Assembly (NCBI GenBank): GCA_964250755.1
Contig: CAXUHB010000018.1
Span: 1 to 64,000, forward strand
Length of the DNA: 64,000 bases
Reading direction: 5' to 3'
From: DASWOJ01 sp964250755
Lineage (GTDB): Bacteria > Pseudomonadota > Alphaproteobacteria > Acetobacterales > Acetobacteraceae
The notes beneath the pieces are model-generated. The model had not been told where the DNA came from. It saw nothing but the letters and a program-made list of their open reading frames with translations, and ran no database searches. Positions 33,590-42,452 of this stretch are shown one piece after another. Position numbers and translations under genes: made by a program. The stretch's first letter is position 1. The number at the start of each line of letters is the position of its first letter.

Positions 33590-34432
33590 ATGACCGCCCG
33601 CATCATTGATGGCAAGGCCGCCGCCGCAGCGCTCCGCGCCGAGGTCGCCGCACGCACCTCGGCCCTGCCCTACCAGCCCGGCCTGGCCGTAGTGCTGGTC
33701 GGCGACAACCCCGCCAGCGCCGTCTATGTCCGCAACAAGGACCGCGCCGCGCAGGAGGCGGGAATCGCCGTCCGCACCATCCGCCTGCCCGCCACGGTGG
33801 CCGCCGCCGAGCTGATGGCCGTCATCGCCGGGCTGAACGCGGACGATGCGGTGGACGGCATCTTGGTGCAGTTGCCCCTGCCCGACGCCATCCCGCCCCG
33901 CCCGGTGCTGGAAGCCATTGACCCGGCCAAGGACGTGGACGGCTTTCATCCCATCAACGTCGGGCGCCTGCAGGACGGGCTGCCGGTGCTGGCACCCTGC
34001 ACGCCGTCCGGCGTCATGCGGCTGCTGTCGTCGCATGGCATCCCGTTGCGCGGCGCCCGGGCGCTCGTGCTCGGCCGGTCCAGCATCGTCGGCAAGCCGA
34101 TGGCGCTGTTGCTGCTTGCCGCCGACGCCACCGTCACCATCGCCCACTCCCGCACCGCCGACTTGGCGGCGGAGTGCCGCCGGGCCGACGTGCTGGTCGC
34201 CGCCGTGGGCCGTCCGGAGATGGTGCGCGGCGACTGGATCAAGCCCGGCGCCACCGTGATGGACGTGGGCATCAACCGCCTGCCCGACGGCCGCCTGGCC
34301 GGAGATTGCGCCTACGACGAGTGCGCCGCCGTCGCCGGCGCCATCACCCCCGTCCCCGGCGGCATTGGCCCCATGACCATTGCCTGCCTGCTGGACAACA
34401 CGGTGCGGGCATCCATCACGCGGCGGGGCTGA
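33590..34432 (+). CDS. folD: methylenetetrahydrofolate dehydrogenase/cyclohydrolase
   Basis: A 280-residue bifunctional enzyme interconverting methylene-, methenyl- and formyl-tetrahydrofolate. Landmarks are VVLVGDNPASAVYVRNKDRAA (catalytic Tyr and Lys), GILVQLPLP, PAKDVDGFHPINVGRL, LAPCTPSGVMRLL, the NADP loop VLGRSSIVGKPMALLLL and TPVPGGIGPMTIACLL. It has full length and all signature blocks. Its 3' end overlaps the convergent amine oxidase stop by 17 bases. Confidence 0.97.
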   Translation: MTARIIDGKAAAAALRAEVAARTSALPYQPGLAVVLVGDNPASAVYVRNKDRAAQEAGIAVRTIRLPATVAAAELMAVIAGLNADDAVDGILVQLPLPDAIPPRPVLEAIDPAKDVDGFHPINVGRLQDGLPVLAPCTPSGVMRLLSSHGIPLRGARALVLGRSSIVGKPMALLLLAADATVTIAHSRTADLAAECRRADVLVAAVGRPEMVRGDWIKPGATVMDVGINRLPDGRLAGDCAYDECAAVAGAITPVPGGIGPMTIACLLDNTVRASITRRG

Positions 34433-35684
34433 GCGCACCCGTCAGCAACCGCATCGCCGCATCCCGCCCGCTCAGCCACGCCCCGCCCACCGTCCCCGCC
34501 AGCCCATCCGTCCGGCAGGCCTCTCCGGCAAACAGCACCCGCTCCCCTGGAAACGCCTGGGCCAGCGCCGCCCGTGCCCCGGCCCCGCCCGGGCGCGCAT
34601 AGGCGTAGGCGCCCCGGAACAGCGGGTCCGTGCCCCACCCGGTCACAACCGCGCCCGCGCCCAGCCGCGCCGGCCCGACCATGGCGCGCAGTTGCTTCCG
34701 CGCGAATGCCTCCGCCTCAGCATCGTCGCCCGCCACAGCCCAGGCCGCGCGTCCGCCCATGTAACCGACCAGGTGCCCGCGCCCCAGCGGCCAGGCGTTG
34801 AACGTCATGCCGGCCTCCCCTGCAGCCACCTGCTGCACCAGGGTCGTGTTGTCCGGCAGGCCCAGCCGGTCCAGGCCGGCGCCGGGCAGCGCCACCTTGG
34901 TCAGCAGCCCCATCGGCAGCGCATCCACAGCCGCCTGCACGTCCGCCGGCAACGGCGGGTCGAACCGGATGCCGCCCGCCGCCAGCACCCCGGTCGAGAC
35001 AGTGACGATGCACGCCGCCCCCCGCAGCGTGCCGCGCGGCGTGTCAACCTCGACACCTGGCCCGTCCCACCGGATGCGGGTGGCCGGCGTGTCCAGCCAA
35101 GCCGGCGTCGCCAGCCGCCGGGCCACGAAATTGCCCAGGCCTCCGGGAGGCAGCAGGTTGGGCGGCGGCAGCAGGTTGCGGTGCCAATCCTGCGCGCTCA
35201 GCTCGTCCGCGTCGGCGGCGGCGATGATCGCGCCCTCCCACAAGGCGATGGTGGGCGCCCATGGCCCGGGCACGCCCGCCATCAGCACCGCAAGGCTGGT
35301 GTCCGCGGCGCCGGGCTGCAGGCGTTCGACTGCCGCCCAGCAGGCGTCGTACTCCGCCTGCTCTGCCGGGGTAGCCGCGCGTCCGGCGACGAACAGCCGC
35401 TCGCTCCGCAGCGTGTCGGAGTTGACCAGCCCGTCCTCCGGCTTGGCCAGCCCGACCAGCAGATTGCTGTCCGCCGCGTGCAGCCAGGCCGCGCCCAGGT
35501 CCAGCACGTCCCCCGCCAGCGCCGCCGGACGGGCGGTGCGCGCCCTCCCGCCGACGCAAGGCCCGGCCTCAAGCAAGGTCACCTTCACGCCTCGCGCCCG
35601 CAAATGTCCGGCCGCCGACAGCCCGGCGGCGCCCGCGCCTACGACGATGACGCCATCCTCATGCGCACGCGCCGTATCTCGCAC
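34416..35684 (-). CDS. flavin-dependent amine oxidase family protein
   Basis: A 422-residue FAD enzyme. The dinucleotide-binding start VIVVGAGAAGLSAAGHL is followed by LLEAGPCVGGRARTA (the GG motif that contacts FAD) and DLGAAWLHAADSN. The C-terminal FAD block is ERVLFAGEACRTDGLAGTVGGAWLSGRDAA. It belongs to the monoamine/polyamine oxidase group, and the amine substrate is unknown. GTG at 35684 is used because a GGGGGA site precedes it by a few bases. It is divergent from the dehalogenase-like hydrolase gene (139 bp). Confidence 0.87.
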   Translation of the reverse strand: MRDTARAHEDGVIVVGAGAAGLSAAGHLRARGVKVTLLEAGPCVGGRARTARPAALAGDVLDLGAAWLHAADSNLLVGLAKPEDGLVNSDTLRSERLFVAGRAATPAEQAEYDACWAAVERLQPGAADTSLAVLMAGVPGPWAPTIALWEGAIIAAADADELSAQDWHRNLLPPPNLLPPGGLGNFVARRLATPAWLDTPATRIRWDGPGVEVDTPRGTLRGAACIVTVSTGVLAAGGIRFDPPLPADVQAAVDALPMGLLTKVALPGAGLDRLGLPDNTTLVQQVAAGEAGMTFNAWPLGRGHLVGYMGGRAAWAVAGDDAEAEAFARKQLRAMVGPARLGAGAVVTGWGTDPLFRGAYAYARPGGAGARAALAQAFPGERVLFAGEACRTDGLAGTVGGAWLSGRDAAMRLLTGALSPAA

Positions 35685-35823
35685 CCATCCCCCTTGCGCC
35701 GCTCGCCCGTCATAGCACGGCCCGGCCCAGCTTGCGGAAGCGGCGTGGCGGGACAGGGATGCTGCCATACTCATGCCATGGCCTGGCCCGAGCCTCGGGA
35801 CGGCAACAACCGTTGGGGCTGCA

Positions 35824-36711
35824 ATGACCGGATTCTTCGACGGCTTCACGCTCACGAGCGCCCGCGTGGGGGACGGCGAGTTGCGACTGCGCCACGGCGG
35901 CTCCGGCCCGCCGCTGCTGCTGCTGCACGGCAACCCGCAGACCCACGCCATGTGGCACGCCGTCGCCCCGGCCCTGGCCCAGCGCTACACCGTCATCTGC
36001 CCGGACCTGCGCGGCTATGGCGGCAGCTTCAAGCCGGCCGCCACAGGCGACCATGCACCCTACGCGAAAAGCAGCATGGCGCGGGACATGGCGGAGCTGA
36101 TGACCGGGCTGGGCCACGGCCGCTTCCAGGTCGTCTCCCACGACCGCGGCGCCCGCGTGGCGCACCGCCTGGCGCTGGACAACCCCGACCGCGTGCAGCG
36201 CCTGGCCGTCATGGACATCGTGCCCACCATCGAGCACTTCGAGCGCACGGACATGTCCTTCGCGCTGGGCTACTACCACTGGTTCTGGTTCGCGCAGCCG
36301 CATCCGTTCCCGGAGGAGCTGATCAATGCCGCCCCGGACGTGTGGTTCCGCGCGCACACGTCGCGGGAGACGAAGACGCCGGGCTTCTTCCGGCAAGAAG
36401 CGCTGGACGACTATCTGGCCGCCGCGCACGACCCCGAGGCGATCACCGGCATGTGCGAGGACTACCGCGCCGCCGCCGGCATAGACCTGCAGCACGATCG
36501 TATCAGCCGGTCCGAGGGCCGCAAGATACGTTGCCCGGTGCTGGCCCTATGGGGCGCCAAGGGCAGGGTCGGCGGCTGGTACGACCCGGTGGCGCTATGG
36601 CGCGATTACTGCAGCGCAGAGGTGACCGGCGCCGCCGTGAACAGCGGGCACTACCTGGCCGAAGAAGCGCCGGACGAGGTCCTGGCGCACTTGCGCGGCT
36701 TCCTGGAGTAG
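35824..36711 (+). CDS. fluoroacetate/haloacetate dehalogenase-type alpha/beta hydrolase
   Basis: A 295-residue hydrolase very like fluoroacetate dehalogenase (haloacetate dehalogenase H-1). Nucleophile Asp107 is in VVSHDRGARVAHR with the two carboxylate-binding arginines 108 and 111. Asp131 (LAVMDIVPT) and His276 (VNSGHYLAE) complete the triad. His152-Trp153 (GYYHWFWF) and Tyr214 (CEDYRAAAGID) match the three residues that hold the leaving halide. HGNPQTHAMW gives the oxyanion region. It should hydrolyse a haloacetate to glycolate, possibly breaking C-F, by family analogy. The chosen ATG follows GGGG; a start at 35773 is possible. Confidence 0.85.
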   Translation: MTGFFDGFTLTSARVGDGELRLRHGGSGPPLLLLHGNPQTHAMWHAVAPALAQRYTVICPDLRGYGGSFKPAATGDHAPYAKSSMARDMAELMTGLGHGRFQVVSHDRGARVAHRLALDNPDRVQRLAVMDIVPTIEHFERTDMSFALGYYHWFWFAQPHPFPEELINAAPDVWFRAHTSRETKTPGFFRQEALDDYLAAAHDPEAITGMCEDYRAAAGIDLQHDRISRSEGRKIRCPVLALWGAKGRVGGWYDPVALWRDYCSAEVTGAAVNSGHYLAEEAPDEVLAHLRGFLE

Positions 36712-36715
36712 CGCC

Positions 36716-36863
36716 CCTTCTCCCTCTCCCTCCGGGAGAGGGCCGGGGTGAGGGAGGCCGCAAGCGCTCAGGCCGCCAGTTTTCGCACTGCTCTACGGGG
36801 AAGGTGTAGCACCCGCAGCCTCCCTCACCCTCACTCTGGCCCTCTTCCGAAAGAAGAGGGAGC
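36716..36863. repeat. pair of CCCTCTCC-type palindromic repeats in opposite orientation
   Basis: One copy at 36716-36757 (CTTCTCCCTCTCCCTCCGGG, then AGAGGGCCGGGGTGAGGG) faces an inverted, diverged copy at 36819-36863 (CCTCCCTCACCCTCACTC, then CTCTTCCGAAAGAAGAGGGAG). They lie in the gap between the convergent hydrolase and solute-binding genes. The right-hand copy encodes the last residues of the solute-binding protein. Confidence 0.75.
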
Positions 36864-38042
36864 AGAGGCGGAACACCCTCTCCGTCCCCCGAACGCCTCC
36901 GCCGCCGGCACCGTCCGCACCGGCTGGTAGAAGTCCCATGCCCCCCGGCTCTCGCCCGGCGCCTTCACCTGGAACAGGTGCATCGGATGCGACACCCCGC
37001 CATCCCCCCGGACCTCGCTGGCCCCGAACAGCGGGTCCGACGCCGGCATACGCTTCATCGCGGCCACCGTCGCCGCGCCATCTGCCGGGTCCGCCCCCGC
37101 TGCCGCCGCCCGCAGCAGGTGCGACACCGCCGAGAACACCCCGGCATGGACCATTGTCGGCGGGATGCCGCGGTTGCGCGGCGTGAAGGCGGCGGCGAAC
37201 GCCCGCGTGCCCGCATCCCAATCCCAATAGAACGGCTCCGCCACCAGCAGCCCCTGCGCGTCCGCCAGGCCGATGGCGCCCACGTTGGTCAGCAGGCACA
37301 GCAGCGCCGCCAGCCGCTGGCCGCCCGCGGCGATGCCGAACTCCGCCGCTTGCTTCACCAGCGTCTGGAACGGCGCCCCTGTGCAGGCCAGCCCGATCAC
37401 GTCGGCACCGCTGGCCCGCGCCTGCAGCAGCAGGGCGGAGAAGTCCGCCATATCCCCCGGGAACGCCGCCGCGCCCAGCACCCGGCCGCCCCCGGCATCC
37501 AGCACCGCAGTCACATCCCGTTGCAAGGCATGGCCGAAGGCGTAGTCGGCGGTCAGGAAGAACCAACTGCGCCCGCCCTCCTCCAGCACGGCGCGGGCCG
37601 TGGAGGTGGCGAGGGCTGCGGTGTCGTAGGTCCATTGCAGGTGGTTCGGGCTGCACGCCGCCGTCGTCAGCGCCGTCGTGCCGGGGCCGCTGAACAGCGC
37701 CACCCGGTTGCGCGCGCGCGCCAAGTCCGCCACGGCAAGCGCGGTGGCGGAGTTCGGCACGTCCACGACGGCCTGGACGCCCACATCCAGCCAGGCGCGG
37801 GCCAGCCCGGCGCCCACGTCCGGACGCTCCCCCATGTCGGCGGACAGGAGTTCGACGGGCAGGCCCTGCGCCTCGATGGCCATGCGCGCGGCCAGCACGG
37901 ACCCGGTGCCGGCCCCGTCCGCCGCCGGGCCGGACAGGGTGGTCAGCACGCCGATGCGAAGCGGCGCGCGGGATTGCGCGCGGGCGGCCCAGGGCAGCGC
38001 CAGCGCGCCAGCCAGGGCGGCGCGGCGGGTCGGACGCGCCAC
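36831..38042 (-). CDS. ABC-type branched-chain/urea solute-binding protein, repeat-derived C-terminus
   Basis: A 403-residue Leu/Ile/Val-type periplasmic binding protein (Peripla_BP_6). It starts at GTG two bases after the Uma2 stop, with a Tat-like leader (RPTRRAALAGALALPWAARAQ region). Family landmarks are RIGVLTTLSGPAADGAG, AVVDVPNSATALAVADLA, WFFLTADYAFGHALQRD and DVIGLACTGAPF. It is clearly paralogous to the protein at 52215. Its last ~12 residues (through SSFGRGPE) are read from a palindromic repeat, whereas the paralogue ends differently. No permease or ATPase gene is nearby. Confidence 0.82.
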   Translation of the reverse strand: MARPTRRAALAGALALPWAARAQSRAPLRIGVLTTLSGPAADGAGTGSVLAARMAIEAQGLPVELLSADMGERPDVGAGLARAWLDVGVQAVVDVPNSATALAVADLARARNRVALFSGPGTTALTTAACSPNHLQWTYDTAALATSTARAVLEEGGRSWFFLTADYAFGHALQRDVTAVLDAGGGRVLGAAAFPGDMADFSALLLQARASGADVIGLACTGAPFQTLVKQAAEFGIAAGGQRLAALLCLLTNVGAIGLADAQGLLVAEPFYWDWDAGTRAFAAAFTPRNRGIPPTMVHAGVFSAVSHLLRAAAAGADPADGAATVAAMKRMPASDPLFGASEVRGDGGVSHPMHLFQVKAPGESRGAWDFYQPVRTVPAAEAFGGRRGCSASAPSSFGRGPE

Positions 38043-38044
38043 GC

Positions 38045-38629
38045 CTACGGCGCGAGCGCGGTGGTGCGGTAGATGTCCGCCAACGGCACGCGGAGGCCGA
38101 CGCTGTCCAGCACCAGGCCGCCCTCCTCGATGCGGTCCGGCACCTCCGGCCATGCACCGTCCGCGCCGCGCCGCAGCAGGTCGGCCCGCAGGGTCGAGCT
38201 GTGCAGCACCAGGACCTCCAGCACGCTCGGGATCAGGGTATAGGTCCAGACGTTGATCCAGGTCTCCCGCTGGTTGCCGGGCGATAGCACCTCGACGATC
38301 AGGACGGGGTCCGGCAGCGCGACGGACGGGCCGGGCGGCGGCGGCGCGCAGGTCACGGCCAGGTCCGGGATGCGCATGTTCTGGTCCGCCGCCACGGGGG
38401 TCACGATCCCCGGAGTGGCAACGCACCGGCGCCGGCTGCCGGTCGCCAGCAGGTGGTTGCCGATCAGGCGGCCCACCTCGTTCTGGATGGCGCCATGCCG
38501 CTCGCTGGGCGGCGCCATCGCCATCGGCACGCCGTCCACAAGCTGCCACATGCGTCCGTCGCCGGGGTCCCAGGCCAGGAACTCCGTCACGGTCATCGGC
38601 TCGAACGGCGCGGCAGCGGCTTGGCTCAT
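38045..38629 (-). CDS. Uma2 family (DUF820) putative endonuclease-fold protein
   Basis: A 194-residue protein of the PD-(D/E)XK nuclease-like Uma2 family. Visible core: MTVTEFLAWDPGDGRMWQLVDGVP, SERHGAIQNEVGRLIGNHL, RIPDLAVTCAPP (the Asp of the nuclease motif) and DPVLIVEVLSPGN (the ExxS/E part). The catalytic role of this family is unproven; it is abundant in cyanobacteria and some GC-rich soil bacteria. It precedes and is tightly linked to the solute-binding gene. Confidence 0.85.
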   Translation of the reverse strand: MSQAAAAPFEPMTVTEFLAWDPGDGRMWQLVDGVPMAMAPPSERHGAIQNEVGRLIGNHLLATGSRRRCVATPGIVTPVAADQNMRIPDLAVTCAPPPPGPSVALPDPVLIVEVLSPGNQRETWINVWTYTLIPSVLEVLVLHSSTLRADLLRRGADGAWPEVPDRIEEGGLVLDSVGLRVPLADIYRTTALAP

Positions 38630-38760
38630 GGCTGCATTCTAGCCGCCCTCCGCTGCCGCTGCCACATCCGCTGCTTAAAGCTCCTGCCGGGGGCAGCGAA
38701 GGGATCGCTGGCGCATCCATGCAGACGCACTAGATTGTCATGCAAGGGAGCAAGACCGCC

Positions 38761-40281
38761 ATGCAAGCCACCTCGACCAACTTCAAGGCGAACGCCCATG
38801 CCGCGCTGGCCGACAAGGGGCTGCAAAAGGCGCTCGCGTTCAGCAAGCCGCAGTTCATGGCCCGGCGCGCCAACGCCGTCGCCAACCTGCCCGAGTTCGA
38901 GGCGCTGCGGAACACCGGCCGCGACATCAAGAACCACACCCTCGCCAACCTGGACTTCTACCTGGAGGCGTTCGAGGCCAACGTGCAGCGCGCCGGCGGC
39001 CAGGTGCATTGGTGCAGCACCGCCGACGACGCCCGCGCCGCCGTGCTGAAGATCTGCCAGCAGGCCGGCGCCCGCACGGTCACCAAGGGCAAGTCCATGA
39101 TCTCGGAGGAGCTGGCCATCAACGGCCACCTGCAGGAGCACGGCATCCAGCCCATCGAGACCGACCTGGGCGAATACATCATCCAGCTCAGGGACGAGCA
39201 TCCCAGCCACATCATCGCCCCCGCCTTCCACCTGAACCGCGAGGACTGGGAGGCGCAGTTCCGCCTGTCCCACACCGACCTGCCGGCGGACCGCGTCTTC
39301 GCCGAACGCCGGGACATCCTGACCGAAGCCCGCGGCAAGCTGCGCGAGAAGTTCCTGGCCGCCGATGTCGGCATCACCGGCGCAAACTTCCTGATCGCCG
39401 AGACCGGCAGCAGCGTCATCGTCACCAACGAGGGAAACGGCGACCTGACGCAGACCCTCCCCCGCGTCCACATCGCCCTCGCCAGCATCGAGAAGGTCGT
39501 GCCGACGCTGGAGGACGCGACCAGCCTGCTCCGCATCCTGGCGCGGTCCGCCACGGGCCAGGACTTCTCCGTTTACACCACCTTCAGCACCGGCGCACGG
39601 CGCCCAGGCGACCTCGACGGGCCGGAGGAGTACCACGTCGTCATCGTGGACGCCGGGCGCAGCGCCATGATGGGGACCGAGTTCCAGGACATGCTGCGCT
39701 GCATCCGCTGCGCCGCCTGCATGAACCACTGCCCCGTCTATGGCGCGGTCGGCGGCCACGCCTACGGCTGGGTGTATCCGGGACCGATGGGCAGCGTGCT
39801 GACGCCCAGCCTGATCGGCGTGGACCAGTCCGGCCACCTGCCCAATGCCAGCACCTTCTGCGGCAAGTGCGAGAGTGTCTGCCCCGTGAAGATCCCCCTG
39901 CCCAAGATGATGCGCCATTGGCGGGAGCGGGAGTTCGAGCGGCACCTGCAGCCCGCGGGCATACGCAGCAACCTCGGCCTGTGGGCGTTCTTCGCGCGCC
40001 GCCCGGCGCTGTATCGCCTGGCGTCCCGCGCCGGGGCCGTCGCGCTGGGGCTGCTGGGCCGCCGCCGCGGGCGCTTCGCCAGCCTGCCGCTGGCCGCCGG
40101 CTGGACCGCAGGGCGCGACCTGCCCGCGCCGGAGGGCGACACCTTCATGGCGCGCTACGGGAAGCAGCAGCGGAATCGGCAGCGCGCGGACGCTTCCGCG
40201 GATGCCGCGGCAGGGGCGCCCGCGGGCGTCGCGGTCAAGACCCCCGCGGGCATCGCGGTCAAGACCAAGGTGGACGCATGA
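38761..40281 (+). CDS. lutB: L-lactate utilization iron-sulfur protein LutB
   Basis: A 506-residue LutB, a component of the LutABC lactate dehydrogenase. The N-terminal ~310 residues are the LUD domain (TKGKSMISEELAINGHL, GITGANFLIAETGSSVIVTNEGN). Two [4Fe-4S] sites follow: CIRCAACMNHCP and CGKCESVCP. The C-terminal tail holds a short duplicated segment (AGVAVKTPAGIAVKTK) that looks like recent slippage. ATG at 38761 has AGGGAG upstream; an ATG seven codons earlier (38740) is possible. lutC overlaps its stop. lutA, normally first in this operon, is missing here. Confidence 0.93.
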   Translation: MQATSTNFKANAHAALADKGLQKALAFSKPQFMARRANAVANLPEFEALRNTGRDIKNHTLANLDFYLEAFEANVQRAGGQVHWCSTADDARAAVLKICQQAGARTVTKGKSMISEELAINGHLQEHGIQPIETDLGEYIIQLRDEHPSHIIAPAFHLNREDWEAQFRLSHTDLPADRVFAERRDILTEARGKLREKFLAADVGITGANFLIAETGSSVIVTNEGNGDLTQTLPRVHIALASIEKVVPTLEDATSLLRILARSATGQDFSVYTTFSTGARRPGDLDGPEEYHVVIVDAGRSAMMGTEFQDMLRCIRCAACMNHCPVYGAVGGHAYGWVYPGPMGSVLTPSLIGVDQSGHLPNASTFCGKCESVCPVKIPLPKMMRHWREREFERHLQPAGIRSNLGLWAFFARRPALYRLASRAGAVALGLLGRRRGRFASLPLAAGWTAGRDLPAPEGDTFMARYGKQQRNRQRADASADAAAGAPAGVAVKTPAGIAVKTKVDA

Positions 40282-40982
40282 CCAAGGCGGCCATCCTCGG
40301 CGCGATCCGCCGCGGGCTGCGCCGGGGGGAATTGCCTTCGGACCAGCAGGCCATGCTGCGCGCCCGCATGGCGCACCCGCCCCGGCAGCTGATCCCAGGC
40401 CGCAGCCAGGTTCCCCGGCCCGAGCAGATCGCCCTGCTGGTCCGCAACATCGAGAAGGAGTTCGGGACGCTCGACCGCGTGCCGGATGGGGACGCCGTGC
40501 CAGGGGCGGTCGCCGGCTATCTGGCGCAGCACAACCTGCCCTCCATGATGGCGATGGCGCCGCACCCCGAACTGCAGGCGATCCCCTGGGCCAGCCGCCC
40601 CCTGCTGCTGATCCGGGAGGGCCGGGCGCTGCCGACCGACTTGGTCAGCGTGCAGCAGGGCTACGCCGCAGTGGCGGAAACCGGCACCTTGATGCTGCCC
40701 AGCGCGGCGGAGCGCCCGACGACCCTCAACCTGCTGTCCGACACCGCCATCGTCGTGCTGCGGACCAGCCGGGTCGTCGGCGCCTACGAGGACGCCTGGG
40801 ACCTGCTGCGGCGGGAGAACCAGGACTCGATGACCGGCGGCTTCATGCCGCGCAACGTCATGCTGGTGACCGGCCCCTCCCGCTCCGCCGACATCGAGCA
40901 GACGCTGGAGCTGGGCGCGCACGGCCCCCGGCGCCTGCACGTCGTGCTGATCGAGGACGATCCGGCCGCCCGCGCCGCCTGA
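40278..40982 (+). CDS. lutC: L-lactate utilization protein LutC
   Basis: A 234-residue LUD-domain protein, partner of LutB in oxidising L-lactate to pyruvate. Its start overlaps the lutB stop (ATGA). Domain landmarks are VSVQQGYAAVAETGTLMLPS, the STAR-like AAERPTTLNLLSDTAIVVLRTSRVVGAYEDAW, and GGFMPRNVMLVTGPSRSADIEQTLELGAHGPRRLHVVLI. Length is normal. The smr gene overlaps its stop in turn, so the three are translated together. Confidence 0.92.
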   Translation: MTKAAILGAIRRGLRRGELPSDQQAMLRARMAHPPRQLIPGRSQVPRPEQIALLVRNIEKEFGTLDRVPDGDAVPGAVAGYLAQHNLPSMMAMAPHPELQAIPWASRPLLLIREGRALPTDLVSVQQGYAAVAETGTLMLPSAAERPTTLNLLSDTAIVVLRTSRVVGAYEDAWDLLRRENQDSMTGGFMPRNVMLVTGPSRSADIEQTLELGAHGPRRLHVVLIEDDPAARAA

Positions 40983-41572
40983 TGCCGCCCGCGCCGAACC
41001 GGCTTGGACCGGGTGCCCCGTCCCGTCGCCGCAGCCTGTCCGATACGGACCGTGCGGTCTGGGCAGGCTACGTGCAGACGGTGGCCCCGCTGGACGGCGT
41101 GGTCCGCCCTAATGCACCGCCTGCCCCGCCCCTGCCGGAGCCGGCCGGCCCAGCCGGACCGTCGCCCTTGCACCTCCTACCCACCCCGCCGTCCGCCCCG
41201 GCCCGACAGCGGGCGGCCCCGCTGGTCATCGGCGTGCAGCCGCCCGGCGTGGACAACGCGACCTGGAGCCGCTTTCGCACGGGCAAGCTGCCCGCCGGGC
41301 GCACGCTGGACCTGCACGGACGCACGGCGCAGCGGGCGTTCTTCGCGCTGCAATCCTTTCTGGGCAACGCCCACGCCGACCGGATGCGCGTCGTGGAGGT
41401 CATCACCGGACGCGGCAGCGGCGATGCCGGCGGCGTGATCCGGCGCGAGTTCCCGCTGTGGCTGAACCTAGGGGAGCTGCGCCCGATGGTCCTGGCCGCG
41501 GCACACCCGCACGCCGCCAACCCGGGATCGGTGCGTCTGCTGCTGCGCCGGCCACGGCCAGGTCGGGATTAG
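40982..41572 (+). CDS. Smr domain protein
   Basis: A 196-residue protein with a Pro/Ala-rich N-terminal half. A C-terminal Smr domain (~105-190) begins GRTLDLHGRTAQRAFFALQSFL and contains VVEVITGRGSGDAGGVIRREFPLWLN. Smr domains nick or bind nucleic acids; alphaproteobacterial single-domain forms have no defined role. The start overlaps the lutC stop as TGATG. Its linkage to lutBC suggests co-expression, not necessarily joint function. It converges on the methyltransferase gene with a 9-base gap. Confidence 0.88.
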   Translation: MPPAPNRLGPGAPSRRRSLSDTDRAVWAGYVQTVAPLDGVVRPNAPPAPPLPEPAGPAGPSPLHLLPTPPSAPARQRAAPLVIGVQPPGVDNATWSRFRTGKLPAGRTLDLHGRTAQRAFFALQSFLGNAHADRMRVVEVITGRGSGDAGGVIRREFPLWLNLGELRPMVLAAAHPHAANPGSVRLLLRRPRPGRD

Positions 41573-41581
41573 GGCCGATCC

Positions 41582-42355
41582 CTACTTGATCCCCACCACG
41601 ATCCGCCCGTCCATTGGGTAGGGCAGGTCAGGACGATCCACTATTTGCGGCCAAACAGCGCCCCAGGATGCGGCCTCGTCGCCGATTACGGTCACGCGGC
41701 TGAAGCCGGTCCGGGCCATCGTCCGCAGCAGCGCGGCGTGGCTGAACATCCGCATCTCCAGCACGCTGCCGGGGCCGCCATGGAACAGCGGCGCAGGATC
41801 GAAGCCCAGGGTGCCGAACGTCGTCTCATAGACCACGGCGTGGCGGCCCGCGATGGACACGACCTCGAAGCCGCGCAGGCTCGGATACCTTTCCACCGTT
41901 TCGGGCATCGTGTATGTCGGCGTGGACACCACCAGGCAGCCGCCCGGCGCCAGGCAGGCGTGCATGTTGCCGATGGCCAGGGCCGGATCCTCCAGCACGT
42001 GCTCCAGCACGTCGCTGCACAGGATGAAGCGGCAGCCCTGGAATGGCTGCAGCGTACCGGCGTCGCACACGTCCACCCGGGGCTGGTCGTGCAGGAAGGT
42101 GTTGCGGTAGTCGTACAGCGCCGCCAGCCGCCCCGCATAAATCTCGCTGTCCGAGCAGCCGAAGCCCCTGATGGAGCGGTCGGGGCGCAGCCCCGGCAGC
42201 GGCGCCACCTGGCCGTGCAGCGCCCCTGTCAGCCCGGCGATCACGGCCCGGAAACGCGCGTTGGCCCCGCAAGCCGCGCAGACCAGCGCCTCCCGGTGGC
42301 GGACCTGAGCCACATTGGACGCGCCGCAGATGTTGCAGGTGAAGGTGTCGCTCAA
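41582..42355 (-). CDS. SAM-dependent methyltransferase with N-terminal zinc ribbon
   Basis: A 257-residue protein. The first ~35 residues form a four-Cys zinc ribbon (CNICGA ... CAACGA). The rest is a class I methyltransferase-like fold in which VDVCDAGTLQPFQGCRFILCSDVLEHVLEDP gives the acidic loop and SDVLEH motif typical of type 11 enzymes. The canonical glycine-rich loop is modified (IRGFGCSDS). It is the last gene of a minus-strand glycan cluster with the methyltransferase at 42453 and the glycosyltransferase at 43803, so O- or N-methylation of a sugar is plausible. Confidence 0.82.
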   Translation of the reverse strand: MSDTFTCNICGASNVAQVRHREALVCAACGANARFRAVIAGLTGALHGQVAPLPGLRPDRSIRGFGCSDSEIYAGRLAALYDYRNTFLHDQPRVDVCDAGTLQPFQGCRFILCSDVLEHVLEDPALAIGNMHACLAPGGCLVVSTPTYTMPETVERYPSLRGFEVVSIAGRHAVVYETTFGTLGFDPAPLFHGGPGSVLEMRMFSHAALLRTMARTGFSRVTVIGDEAASWGAVWPQIVDRPDLPYPMDGRIVVGIK

Positions 42356-42452
42356 TCGTGTCTCCCAGTGTGTCCGTCCGGCGCTTCGGTACGGCGGTTG
42401 GTCCGGCGCTTCATGTGGCGCCGGTTCGTAGCGGTGGATGGCGGCAGGCGGA

